Source: Centroberyx gerrardi (Eukaryota; Chordata; Actinopteri; Beryciformes; Berycidae). Taken from it: a DNA stretch of 64,000 nucleotides. Shown here one piece after another: positions 1 through 36,230 of the stretch. The stretch is taken from NCBI RefSeq assembly GCF_048128805.1, contig NC_135999.1:24079659-24143658 (forward strand), given 5' to 3'. Below the pieces are notes generated by a model that did no database searches, was not told the origin of the DNA, and worked only from the letters and a program-made list of their open reading frames with translations. Positions within the stretch are counted from its first letter, which is position 1. The number at the start of each line of letters is the position of its first letter. Made by a program: the position numbers and the translations under genes.

Positions 1-3000
1 TACGGCCAAAAGCCGGGTTACTGTGTGCTCAAGTGTTGTGGATGGGTGTACAATTCTCCCCCATGCTGTTGCTGGCAAGAACCATAACTCTACAAAGCCA
101 CCACCACCTGGGTTAATTTGGCTTTGTGTGTGCATGTGTGTGTGTTTAAGTGTAGCTGCGTATGTGCGTGCGCGCATATACGTCCATATTTGTCTATGAG
201 AGTCCAAGGGTGGCCAGAATTAACTCATAAATTAAACGGGACTGGAACCAATTTCACCCTAAGTGGCCTAAGCAGGTGATTTGTCCAGTGGAGTCATTTA
301 AAGATCATTAGGACCAAATCCTTCAATATGGACACACTCTCTGGGGACTCAGAACCAAACACACAAACCGCTGACAACTTGGATGGATGACTCCCACCGC
401 ACAGTTCTCATGAGTCAAATGGGGTTGGTCTGCAGGAAGTGTGTTAGTAAATGTCCTGGAATGCTGTGTGCCTGAGGATGGAGTGTAATATCATGTAATC
501 TCCCTAATATGTTTGGCTGATTTCCCTGTTGGGTGCATTTGTCTGGGGCTGTGTGTGGAGGTCAGAGCACTTCATGCTGCATATGAAGGGTTTCATTCCC
601 AAATCCTATATATCCATTTTGGAAAGAAAATAATCGGTCAATATCTCTAAAATATAGAAAAGAAATTATCATATTTTGGTTTGATTTTGTGCTATTGATC
701 ATTTTGTAAGAATAGGTGTCACTTTTTTTTCAAATGGTGAATATCTCAGTTTGGAATGAAACTCTTCATAGAAATGATAGTACTGTATGTCAAGTGGCAA
801 CTTGGGAAATCATTGCAGTACCTGCACCGCAAATCCATCGATTTGGGTGTTTGAGAGATTAGGGGGCTGGGCGGTTGCTAGTTAGCTGGGTTCCTGAAGA
901 TTACTTTTTTTTCTGTTCATCTCACCACCTACATCAGTCTTTTTGTGAATCAGAGATTTGAGCAGATTGAGGTGGTGATGATGCATATTGTTCAGTTGTT
1001 AAAAGAAAATTCCCTTCAGTGCATTTTGTCACCACAAATCCTCTTTGATACGTGAATTGAAGTCACTGGTGCAAAGTAAAATGTCTGTTAACTGTGAAAA
1101 ATATTAATTTTAATAGTCCTGTTTGTTGTTTTACACGCACGCCATGCACACACACACACGCACATGCACATGCACACATACACTCTGCCCTTTGGGATCT
1201 GTAGAGCCAAGTCTGTGACCCAGAGGTTTAGCAAACCAACCAGAAGATTGTCATCATAGGTCGATTTCCAACTTATTACATTACTTCCCTCCTAAATCAC
1301 TGTACAAAAATAAGACGGGAAATCTCTCTTCTACATATCTGCGGTATACCAGACCAATGCACTGTATTCTGTTATTGCAGAAAAAAAAACATCATCTTTA
1401 CTTACCTTAAACTGAAGGTTTACTTTGTAGGTAGAGCGAGTTTCACGACGCTAGTGCTCATGAACTAATTCAAAACCTTAAAATTAAAAAAATTATGTGT
1501 GATTGTCAATCTGAAAGTAAGCCTGTGTTTTTTCTAGTTTTTTGAAGATACAAGGTTTTCATGTTAGGTGGAATGCTCGGCAGTACAGTTAAGAGAGAGG
1601 GTGGGAGAGTTGGGACGGAGCCACGGTTTGCAGCTGGCTGTGGGACAGAATCACTGCTGCTTCTGCTGCTGCTGCTGCTAACGCCATGCCAAAGCCTGTC
1701 ACCTCTCCAGCTTCTACATATGCGGGTCTCCGTCCGTCTGCAGAACAGGAACAAGAACGTCAACTCACTGGCAGACAAAGAGAAAACACACACGTGAACA
1801 CTACAATCGGGCGCACCGTAGGAGAACACACACACGTACAGACTCACACAAAACCAGCCCAAATAAAACCACATAGTCACACACATCAGAGAATCACACT
1901 AATGCATGGACAACCATGCTCAGAAACACCGACACCCACCCACACACACACAAACTCATACGTTTATATGCAGAAATGTGGTTCAGCATGCACACACACA
2001 CATACACACACACACCTCAGAATGGAAGTGATTGGGCAATAAACCATATAACATTAGAAATGCCAAACCACCATCAATCATCTGCTGTTTTGAATTTTAG
2101 AATTGAGATATCTCAGCTTTCAAAATGTCTCTACATGATGTTTTTTAGACTCACTTTCTGTAAAAACCATTAAATCATGGAGGAAAATAGTAGTTATTAT
2201 TATATTTATCCACTTCAATTGACAGCTTGTTGGCTTCCTCGTCAAAATCTGTTTAGTACTAATTTAATTTTTCTATTGTTAATTACATGGATACACTACC
2301 ACTGTTAGGCAGATGAAGACACCAGATGCAGGTTAATATCCACAACCGTACACACTCATAATCAGATACATCCACACACTTATGCACACATACACCCACA
2401 CACACACACACTCACATCCATCCATCTGTCATTCACTTCCCTGACGTTTCTGTTCTGCAGCTTCAAAGCGAGCCCCGCTGCAGCTCTGTGGGCGCCCTGG
2501 GGCCTCTCATCCCCTGGGTGTCATTAATGTATTTTTCATGGTGCTGCTGCCTTTTTCGCCACTCCCTCACCCCACCACAGGTCAACTGGTCCATGATTTA
2601 TAAGGCATGAGAGATCAGCCACACCTTGGTCAGCACTTTCTCCTCAAAGCCGGGTTCGACGGAAGGACAGGAGCGGGCGGGATGACAGACTCCAATAATG
2701 AGAATTATATAAAAAAGGGGAAAAACTCTCGAACAACGAAATGAAATAATATTACTTCAGGGTAGAGTTTCACATGGCGTGTCTTTGAAATGGAAGATCC
2801 GTTCAAGAAAAGAGCGAAGGGGAAAGAGGAAAAAAAATGTTATTTCTTGTGTTATAGAAGCTCGATACTTCGGTTGTTTGTGTTCTTTGAGGGTTTGATG
2901 TTTTTCTTTTGCTAAATGTGGTTTCTGTGTGAACTTCCCCTGTTCAGAGTAAAATGTTTGTGTGTAAGTGTGTGTGTGTGTGTGTGTGTGTGTGTCTGTC

Positions 3001-4111
3001 TGCCCGTCTGTTCTTCTGTGCTGATGTTTGTGTATCTGTGTGTCACAATTTGTGGCACTCGTGTATGCACATAATACAGCATGTCTGCCCTTTAACTCCT
3101 TATGGAAAATTGAAAAGAAAGAAACCCTTAGACCATTTCTGGAGTAATTTCAGATACATCCTGCATTCTTCATGGAACAGTGCTTTGGCCAATTACTTCT
3201 TCCATGCTGTCCTGTCTGTGTCTGTATGGCAGATTGATGCGGTAGGTTTTCTCTATCTATATATATATAGAGAGAGAAAGAGTATACATTATTCTATTGT
3301 TGATGCCCTTGGCAGATAATGTCAGCTCCGGTATTATGGAGCCTTTGTTGGAATAATTGGCCACTGTACAGGGTGAGAGCAAGGTGGCAAGTGTGAGTTG
3401 CTGTTAATGCAACAACATGATTGTTTACAATACAGACATCGAGCCGATCCCAGATATTCTGACCCCAAGGCTTGGATGAGCTATCAAGCCTGTCTGTTTT
3501 GAAGGCCAATTTCACATAAAGATCAATATTAATAAGTTATACTTGCCTTGAGGTTGTAGATTGAAGTCGTCAGTTCAAATTCATTTCTCTTAAGTTTTGT
3601 TTAAATGTCTAGAACCATATGTGAATAATCATGTATAACCCTGTATATAACCTTATCTCGGTTATATTCATAGTCTTAAAATCAATAACCATTCAAGTCC
3701 ATGTTCAGTTTTAGTGAATACTTACATGACAATAGCGAACAGACTGAATTGCATGAGTGTTCACATGAAGAATGCAAGAAACCTGATGAAAACATGAACA
3801 ACATGAACAAGAAGACATGAAAATGGATTGTGTGGAGGGAAAGCGCGTGATAGATGCTACATGAAGAGAGCATTAAGACTTGTTTTCCAAGATGATTTTT
3901 GATATGAAAGCAAGTCTCATTATAGAGCATTAGTTATTAACTATCTTAACACCTTTATTATATAAAACTAACATTTCTGAAGATATGATCAGCTATATTT
4001 TTCTAGGGCTGAGTCATGAATTTCAGGTAATAGCCTGCATTTTTCTCAAAATGGATATATAGCAGTTTGGAATGAAACTGTTTTTGTGTGTGTTTCCTCT
4101 GTGCCCTGCAG
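1..4111 (+). other. kcnq5 intron, no exon seen
   Basis: No KCNQ exon 1-3 sequence (S1, S2 or the S2-S3 segment) was recognised, so this is read as the intron upstream of the S3-S4 exon. It holds a short CTG run (about 1653-1680), scattered CA/TG repeats (about 1150-1170, 1775-2010, 2968-2995) and two copies of a dispersed 40-nt motif (about 731-766 and 4041-4080). A GC-richer block at about 2455-2660 is the only part that looks unlike neutral intron. Short open frames here are CA/TG-repeat translations and are not credible genes. Confidence 0.6.
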
Positions 4112-22032
<17,921 letters not shown>

Positions 22033-24450
22033 ACCCAGCTCCATGGACGGGCGGCACGCCAAGCTCACCTCACAGAGACGGTTTTTATCCTTTTTGGAGG
22101 GGAGAGGGAGGGTGGGAATATAATAAGGGGTCCTTTTTTTGTTTATTTTCATGTTGATTCATTTGATAAAAATCATAGTATTTTCATACAGGTTGATCAT
22201 ACATGACATATCATTGCATGAGTTATTCTTTTTTTAAAGTATGATTGACAAATCTAAGACAAAAGATGAAGGTTTATAAAATGGGAGAGGAGATGTAAAA
22301 ACTAAAGACTTTGCTATGAAACAAATCCAACAAAACTTGGTCCTGAGAGACAGTCGTTGATATGTGACCCTGAGACACAGCATGAGCACTGCATGTTTTC
22401 AGTCAAAAGTACTGGGATTAGCAAGTTACACAGAAGTCTACTCTCAGCAGCACAAGAAGTCATGGACACCAAAGCCTTATGGCAAATCCCTCTAGGGAAT
22501 TCTCCCTTCATTTTGACAAGTACAACTATCACAAGTAATGGAAAAAATGGGACTTCATACTTAAATTCATACTGTAGTAGAGCTGATAAAGCCAGGCTAA
22601 ATGTTCACAAACAAGATCCGTTTCCCATATCTCCAATCATGTGAGAGGCTGCCATCTTGAAAATGAATGTTACCTCATCATAGTAAAGCTTTCCACTCTG
22701 TGTTCTTTGTTACTATTTTTATTTCCAAAACATTGTGTCCATTTTAGAAAAAAAAACCCATCATCTTTTGATCCCTAAATCCCTAAATTATAAAAGTGTT
22801 ATCAGACAACCAAGGACTTAGGTTGCCCACTATCCTTTCAAAAGTATCATAATTTATTTTCATTTTGTTTCTCAAATGGTGGATATTTCATTTTGGAATG
22901 AAACTCTTGATTGACAACCATAACCCTTAACCCTAAATCAGCACAATACAGCAAGAAACCCAAATAGAAAAGACAAATATCAAAGTTGCTGTAAGTGCCA
23001 AGCCTTTGGTTTGATGTAACTTCTGCCAACAGTCAGCTACAGTATGAGGTTCACCATGTGCAGAGCACATACAGTCCTCTCTTGCACACACGTATGCACG
23101 CACATTTATACGCACATGCACAGACATGCATGCACATTTACACACACACACACACACAGCCAGCTGCATCGTTATGTATCCATTGTGCAGTAGAAGATAG
23201 CTCCTATAGTGTAAGGTACAGTCCAGTAGAGAGAAAGAGGAGCAGTAGTTGCTTATTTTCAGGTCAATTATGCATCAGTCGGTTGGTTTTCCAGCTGATG
23301 ACAACCATGGATTGAAACGCATCTTGAATGTCATTTCTTGGTCTAAAAAACTGTTTGTGTCATTGGAATATGTGTTTTGGCAAAGCACTTTGTCTGTTTT
23401 GATCTGGAAACAAATACACTGAAAGAAGAAATGTTCATAAGCATAACTTTTTATCGTGTTTGGCTTTTTGCCACCCTGTTTTTACATGAAAGGAAAGTTT
23501 CTTGTTTAAATCAAGGTCAACGGTTCACTTTTTTTTCATACATTGTACTGTGGGATTATTTTTGCTTCCCTGAAGTGGACATGCTGTAGAATGTATTGCC
23601 TATTTCCTTATTCTTATCAGTGCAAGACCTATTGCTCAGACTGCCAAGCAGTGTGACAAGATGACTAATGATAAACACCAACAACCAACTTAACTCCTCC
23701 TGTTGCATGGTACAGAATCAGGTACATCAGGAAGTGGTTGTCTAGCAAGGTGAAGGAAACCTATCATAAGATGCAGGGAAATGACTCTACAGCATCCAAA
23801 GCTTCAATGGTGACAAATCACGCCATTCGCTAGCAGTACCTCAGTGAAGGTTGAAGATCCATATCAAAGGCTTTACCAGAATATGTGAAGTAGGATTGGG
23901 GTCAGTTCACTTTCAGTACAATCAATTCAGGAGGTGGATTTTCTCTTTCCTTCAGATATTTGCATGAGAAGGTTGTCATATCCAAACCTATTTATAACTG
24001 ATAATGAATGCCCTATCATCGTTAAGTGAATTACAATTTCTATACACAGTTCGAAATGATTACATTGAAAGTAAAATGACCCCAACTCTGATTTGAAGTA
24101 TACAAAATGTGCAGTACATATATGGTGCCTTGCTTCTGTGGTTCCTATTCATCTCCATATCCACTGTTCTTTTGTGCATTAGTGTCCTCTGAACGGAAAT
24201 GGTTTCACCGTCTTGATTTCATTTTCTCTGACTTGGGCATTTCACATTTTTGTATTCAGAGATCATTTTGCTACTGGACATAAAACTGGCCTTCAACATT
24301 CTGTCTCATTTCTTCTAATTTATTTAAATTATGTGCACATATTTACACACTAGTAATAATCTCAGTTAGATTCATGAAGCCTGTAATGTCATGAAAATGC
24401 AAATGAACTTTTATTCTCATACATCAATAAAGGAAATTCTAGCAAGAGTT
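22033..24450 (+). other. kcnq5 3' untranslated region (probable)
   Basis: Sequence after the stop. The first canonical AATAAA on the plus strand is at about 24426-24431, giving a candidate 3' UTR of about 2.4 kb. It includes one copy of the dispersed 40-nt motif (about 22868-22909), (CA)n at about 23140-23158 and the transposon-like copy at 23896-24085. The true end cannot be fixed from sequence alone. Confidence 0.45.
23896..24085. repeat. short interspersed element, copy 2 (inverted ends)
   Basis: About 190 bp beginning TTGGGGTCAGTTCACTTTCA and ending TGAAAGTAAAATGACCCCAA, which are near-perfect inverted repeats. It is related to the copy at 18343-18545. It lies in the probable 3' UTR of kcnq5. 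Confidence 0.7.
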
Positions 24451-25180
24451 TGGCTTCATGCTTTCTCACCATCATTCATTCAAACTGAATGGTTCTTTCC
24501 TCACTGGTTCAGGAGCATAGACTTAAATCCCAGATTTTGCATTGATACCAGAAAAAAGGAAGAGACATCAGTTTCAACGTCTTTAATGTTATGAAGATGT
24601 GCTCACAAAGTACATTGATTAAGGTGCAGGAACTATACAGTAACTATAACGTTTAATAGAGCTACTGCAAGAGAGCTTAAGTCAAGCAAAGTGCTAAGTT
24701 TGATGATTTCATGTTTCAGATTAAGACTTTCTGAAGCTTGTTTCTCTAAGGTGCAAACAGGGAACATGCAAGTAGCCAATCTACCTCAGGCTAGTAAGCA
24801 TTTCTCTTTTAAAGCTAGAACACAGAGCACAACACGGCACTGAACTGGCAAAAAGAACGTCTTTGCCTTATTACCGGTGCTAAGCAGCTAAGTTTGTTGG
24901 CTAGATAAAGCGGCTTAATTCTAACTACAACGGCACACAAGGAGGGAACTGTAATGCAAACTTGTAGTGTTGTTCTGCCACAACCCAAATGACAATAAAA
25001 CCTACATTAAACTACAACTTTAATTGCTAACAGATTATGTAACTATTGTTTTTTCCTTCGCCTGCTTTTGCGATGCATTGTGATAATAGACCAGACACTG
25101 ACTATGGTGTGCAGAAGGAGTGGGGTGCTTGTATGTCTTCGGCCATGCTGAGCGTTTGGGGCAGCAGCCCAGCACAACGT

Positions 25181-31425
<6,245 letters not shown>

Positions 31426-31426
31426 C

Positions 31427-31600
31427 TTCGCTTCAGCAGTGTGTTGTTGCACAGTGCGACGGTACAGGAGATGCTGCCTGCTGCGCTGTATTTGGAGGAT
31501 GCAGCCAAAGTACCGCTAAAGTCAACTGGCGTCAAACGCGTCAGTTACTGAACCCCTCTTGGAGAAGTAGCCACCTTTCGCCACTAGATGGAGTGGCGCT
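31427..31600 (-). promoter_or_regulatory. Putative eef1a1 promoter and non-coding exon 1
   Basis: On the minus strand a donor-like GCGAAG|gtagga (exon end at 31426 or 31427) follows about 90 nt of moderately GC-rich sequence, and ATTGG (inverted CCAAT) lies upstream at about 31610. The 5' exon of eef1a genes is non-coding, so this is a reasonable place for it. There is no decisive TATA or start-site signal. Confidence 0.35.
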
Positions 31601-32093
31601 GTAACAAACACCAATAAAAACACTGCACAGTTCTTTGAACAAAAATAAATGTAATGCTTTTATTAAGCAAAATGTTCTGTGGTAACAGAGGCAACATTAC
31701 AACGCATGGCAAATAACATGAGTAATACTGTGGGTACAGGCTCAGAAATGACTTAACACAGAACATAAATCACTGACGGAAATACTGCAACCTCTGTCAT
31801 TCAATTTCCTTCAGTTGTTTCTGGATACCAAAATGCAAAGTGCTATACACTATAACCTGTAAATTAAGCAAAGAAAACATAGGTTTGTGCTTCTTAGGAT
31901 TAAGGCACTTCTTGATATAGTAACAAACCAAAAAATGTCATACACACATTATACAGAGTAGCAAAATAATAGCATTCATAAAAACCTTTTGACTTGCTAA
32001 TTGACCTTTGCTTTGCAAGATGCAATTAGAGCATATTCACATATTTTCTTTAAGAGTTTGCCTTGGAGGTCAAAAATAAGTTTTGATGATAAT

Positions 32094-32147
32094 AATTAAC
32101 ATCATAAGCAAAAAAGAAACAATTAACATCATAAGCAAAAAAGAAAC
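32094..32147. repeat. Two tandem copies of a 27-bp unit
   Basis: The unit beginning AATTAACATCATAAGC and ending AAAAAAGAAAC is present twice, head to tail, without mismatch. Confidence 0.9.
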
Positions 32148-32310
32148 ATCCCAAGGCTGCAATGGAGGAGGATGTGTGACCTTGCTCGTCTGTCTGTCTT
32201 CCAGTGTTCTTCTGAATTAGACCTACCTTATGTACAAAATCAAATTCTTTTCTTATGCCCTTTAAATCAATTCTCAGCACTTACCAATTATGTATATAAC
32301 GTATGCACAT

Positions 32311-33922
32311 ATTGGGCCTCATTCACGAAACTTTTCTTAAATTGTTCTTAAGAAACATGCCTACGCAAAACCAACGTGGGATTCATGAAGCACGCGCAGT
32401 CTCGATTTTTGCGTATTCCAGGTGTATCTGATGATGAATACCAGTTGTTCCTTAATTGGATGCGCGTGCCTGTGGATGCTGATTAGCAGGTAGACGCCCT
32501 GGCAACTCCATAAAAGGCCTGCTGTCTGAAGGGTCATACGCAAATGGAAAGCATTACTGGAGTGGTGGAGAATGACAAACAGACCAAGAAGAAAAATTCA
32601 AACTCTGAAATAGAAGTGTTGTTGTCGGGAGTGAGAGAAAAAAAATATATATATACTTTTTAAAAGTGTAAGCGGTGGAGAGACAGCAACTGAGAAAGAA
32701 AACATGGCAAGAAATGACTGATGCTGTCAATGTTGCAACATCAGAAACACACACCTTGAATTAAATGAAAAAGAAACGGTTTGACTTACAGTTAGAATCT
32801 AAAAAGCGAGGGCGATAGTCTAATTCCAAATAGATGCAGTTTATTAGCTTCAGGCGGAGGGCAGGGCGCTGCCAAAATGTTTGGGGAAATAATATGGAGA
32901 CTGTGCTGTCAGGTGTCCAGTCATCAGCGGAGTTGGACACTGGTTTAATTCAAGCAGCATCTCCATCTGGTGGTAAGCTCAGACTTTAGGCTTTATAATA
33001 ATATTGTTGGTTTTGACTGTAGCTCTTGACAGGAGCTTTCTTCCTGCGGTGTCCAAGCACATCCAACAGCCTTCCAGCTCAGTATGCTGCGCTCGCTCTG
33101 TGGCGGAGCGAGTGCACGTATGGTAATTATATGATCGCTGCTGAGGGGTCTGAAGGTTTATCAGGTGTGTCATTAGCAATGTGGTCAAGGCATAACCTCT
33201 ATCACCTAGAGACAAACTAGTTAGTCTTGAGACTCAGGTTAATTTAACTTCCATTCAGTCCTATATGTGCCGTGCGTCTCCAGCAGCACCTGCTCAAGAC
33301 GCACGACACCCTGCTGTTCTGCAGCACCGAGTCGTGGCTCCTCCTGGACAGGGGAAACCACATGTAGGAGGTTTAGGTTGGCGTCACAAATTAACTGAAT
33401 GTTTATGGTGTGTTATTGTTTGCGATTTAAATAGGGAAATGCATTTGGAGACGGTGCTTTGATGTGCACAGTCTATTGCTCCTGTGGTAAGATAAGATAG
33501 AACTTTATTGATCAATAAATAATATAATAATATATGTATGATAATATATATACGATAATAATTAATTACTTTAATCACTCAGGTTTCCAGAATTGCCTAT
33601 GAATTTGTTCATATAGGCCTAGCTTTGTTAATATGGTTATTATCACTAGGCTTACAAATGGACTGAAACACATTTTGTTGTTGATATGAGGTCTGGGACT
33701 GCTTTAATAGATTTTGCTTAAAGAATAAGGCATTTTAAGTAGAAACCACTTCATGCGTAATGCCCCACGCATGTTTCCAAACACACGTAGATTTTGATCG
33801 TACCAAAGAACAAATTCAGGTAAGAAAAAAAATGATGAATGCCGAAATGTTTGTGGAAATGTTTGTAAGTACACTTTAAGATCAAATCTGATCGTACGCA
33901 CGTTTCGTGAATGAGGCCCATT
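32311..33922. mobile_element. PIF-Harbinger-like DNA transposon relic, 1.6 kb
   Basis: Ends at 32314 and 33919 are perfect 18-bp inverted repeats (GGGCCTCATTCACGAAAC), flanked by ATT on both sides. Between about 32568 and 32800 the plus strand, with frame breaks, reads segments such as SNSEIEVLLSGVRE, TWQEMTDAVNVATSE and MKKKRFDLQLESKKRG. These resemble the Myb/SANT-like DNA-binding protein of Harbinger-type transposons. No transposase core was recognised. A LINE-tail-like piece (GATAGAACTTTATTGATC) lies inside at about 33490-33515. The superfamily call is inferred from the SANT-like relic and the 3-bp duplication. Confidence 0.7.
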
Positions 33923-36050
33923 GTGTTTAGAACTGATACTCAGGAAAATTCAATTTATTGTCTATTCTTATATATTTATAGCTCCTACTGTCCCCTTGAA
34001 GTCTGTACACTAATAACTGTACAGGGATTGTCATGTTCTTGGCATCTTAGTCCCTGAAAAATAAGCTCCTGTCTGCATACTTCAGTCTGAGAGAAACCCC
34101 CAGTTGTTATATTCACAATATAACTCTATGCACATTTAAATGTTTGCACACTCCTGCAATCTCACACAAACACTCATTGTACAATAACAACAGGACCTCA
34201 CCTACAATGTAAACAATGTACGGCCTACTTTGGGCACTATACATAAAGCTCTACGTATATAAATTCAGTGTTGTCTACATGTGAGGATAATCTTTAAGCA
34301 CAGGAGGTAAAAGCAATGTGAATGTTATAGGAGTGGTTGGAATGACACTTGGCTATGTGGCTATGCACTTATATATAAGGACTCTCCTACCATCAAGCTG
34401 ATAGTATAGACACTGTATATAAGTGGAGTGAAGTGGAGTCTCAATTCGGTTTGCTTCAGTGTGCAGCGGTCATCAGTAGATTTGCGTCCGCTGTCTCCTT
34501 CTCACCGTCTTACTCCGTCGTGACGCTGAAAGATAAGAGTTATATGATTGGAAAAAACAGCACATGAATGCTTATGGATGACGTCTGAATGTAAACAACA
34601 ATTTCTTTCAGTTTAATTTTCTTTTTGTATACAAGTCGATGCAGTGCTCCAGGCCATTTTGTCTATATTTTACTGTCTGTATTGAGTTGTCCAATATGTT
34701 GTTTATTATGTGTGAACCCCAGCAGGTTCGCAGCCACTATGACATAAACTAATGGAATCGGGGTCATAAATTAACGTGGGCTCTAAAAAATGCCCTTCAA
34801 AGTTCATTAAATTCCTGTGAAATTAAAAATACGGGGGCAAAAAAATGTCTCAGTAATTGGACAATTTCACCCATTTCACATGTTGTCGGTGAGATGTCAA
34901 ATATTAATGTGTGAATGTGACTACTGTCCTCTGTGGACCAATACAGGTGGTTTGTGGGAGCCTATGACCAGGGGATTCTTTCTAGTGCACACTGGGTGAG
35001 AAAAATGAAGGTTTTTGATCAGAAAACAACCTAGCAGCAATTTTATTGGCACAAACTGGGTGTTTATTTGCCAATATGCAATGCAAATATTTTACTTCAT
35101 AGTTAAAATTACCCCTGGAAAGGATCAAAGTGAATCAAAGTGCCTCTGAAAGAAGTTAATTCGTTACCCTGATGGGAATCCAAATAAAGAATAAAACAGG
35201 CTATCAGGCCACATTTCTAATACTGATTAAAACTTTTTCTAGTTTTCCATCCTCCTTGACCCATTCCTTGAGAGGAACCACAGGTTGCGAATCTGCTGCG
35301 AGATTCATCTAAAGGGTCTTGAGTCGATGTACTAGTCATTTTAGACTGGATGGGTTATAGCCTAATGGACAGAGAATACAGAACTGACACAGGAATGCCT
35401 GCTGTGATCAATTTTTGATGATACAATGAGCTGGACATGCAGGAGGCCCAGCAATCTGTTATATCTCCTCGGTAGCAGGATTCCTAATGCACTGAGATTC
35501 TCTGAATTAATAAAGCAATCAAAACAGACATGATTCACTCTCCACACTTTGATTCCACACCTTGAAACCTATACGGTGCATTTCATTAGTCATTTTAACC
35601 AGCCCTTGTGTATTTTTTGGGACTCTCTAGGGCCGAGGAAATGAGTCAACAACAATCTAGACTTCAGGAGCGCATCGTGCATCATTTCCTGTGCACAACC
35701 CACGATGGTGGAACAAGTGATATATAAGCATAAGCAAACAAATCTTATTTAGAGGATTTATACTTATTTATGTAATTAACTAATCTGCAATATTGTATTA
35801 CTCATTGTTCTGTGTAATTTTCATTATTTATTATCATTATTAAGTATTAGGCCTGCTTAAGGGCAACTACGTTGCGTTCCTGCTCTTCAAGTGGCCACTC
35901 ATGTGACGTTTGATGCTACGTACTACCAAGTGCCGAGGGGAAATGAAGGAGGGCCTGTTAAATGACTAATGAAACGCAACACAATACAATGTAAAAACAA
36001 TACTCATGTCAAAACAGTGATGAGCAATTTTAGGAATCATCAAGATTAGG
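33923..36050. other. Intergenic DNA, terminal NLR exon possibly hidden
   Basis: About 2.1 kb between the transposon relic and the last recognised NLR exon. AT-rich, without a recognisable B30.2/SPRY frame or further LRR exon on the minus strand. If the NLR gene has another 3' exon it is short and lies here. Confidence 0.4.
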
Positions 36051-36056
36051 ACTCAC

Positions 36057-36230
36057 TCTATTGTGTGCAGTTCATATTTCGTGTTCTTCGTTAGCTCCAT
36101 TAGCAATCTGATTCCTGAGTCTTCCAGGTTGTTGCCCATCAGATGAAGCTCTGCCAGATGTCGGGGGTTTGACTTCAGGGCGCTGGTCAGGAACTGGATA
36201 CTCCTTGAGCTGAGTCCACAGTTCCTCAGT
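36057..36230 (-). CDS. NLR last recognised LRR exon
   Basis: 174 nt, [20 protein letters not shown] and [20 protein letters not shown]. It ends ATAGA|gtgagt, a good donor in the same phase as the other LRR exons. Read without splicing, the next codon is TGA. So this is either followed by an unseen 3' exon or is itself terminal with the stop at the donor. Confidence 0.88.

Noticed and set aside
1653..1680. CTG run as part of an upstream coding exon
   Set aside because: The surrounding frame has no KCNQ similarity and no convincing splice sites.
35362..35547. Minus-strand frame downstream of the NLR as its terminal exon
   Set aside because: SENLSALGILLPRRYNRLLG shows no LRR or B30.2 pattern and phase support is lacking.
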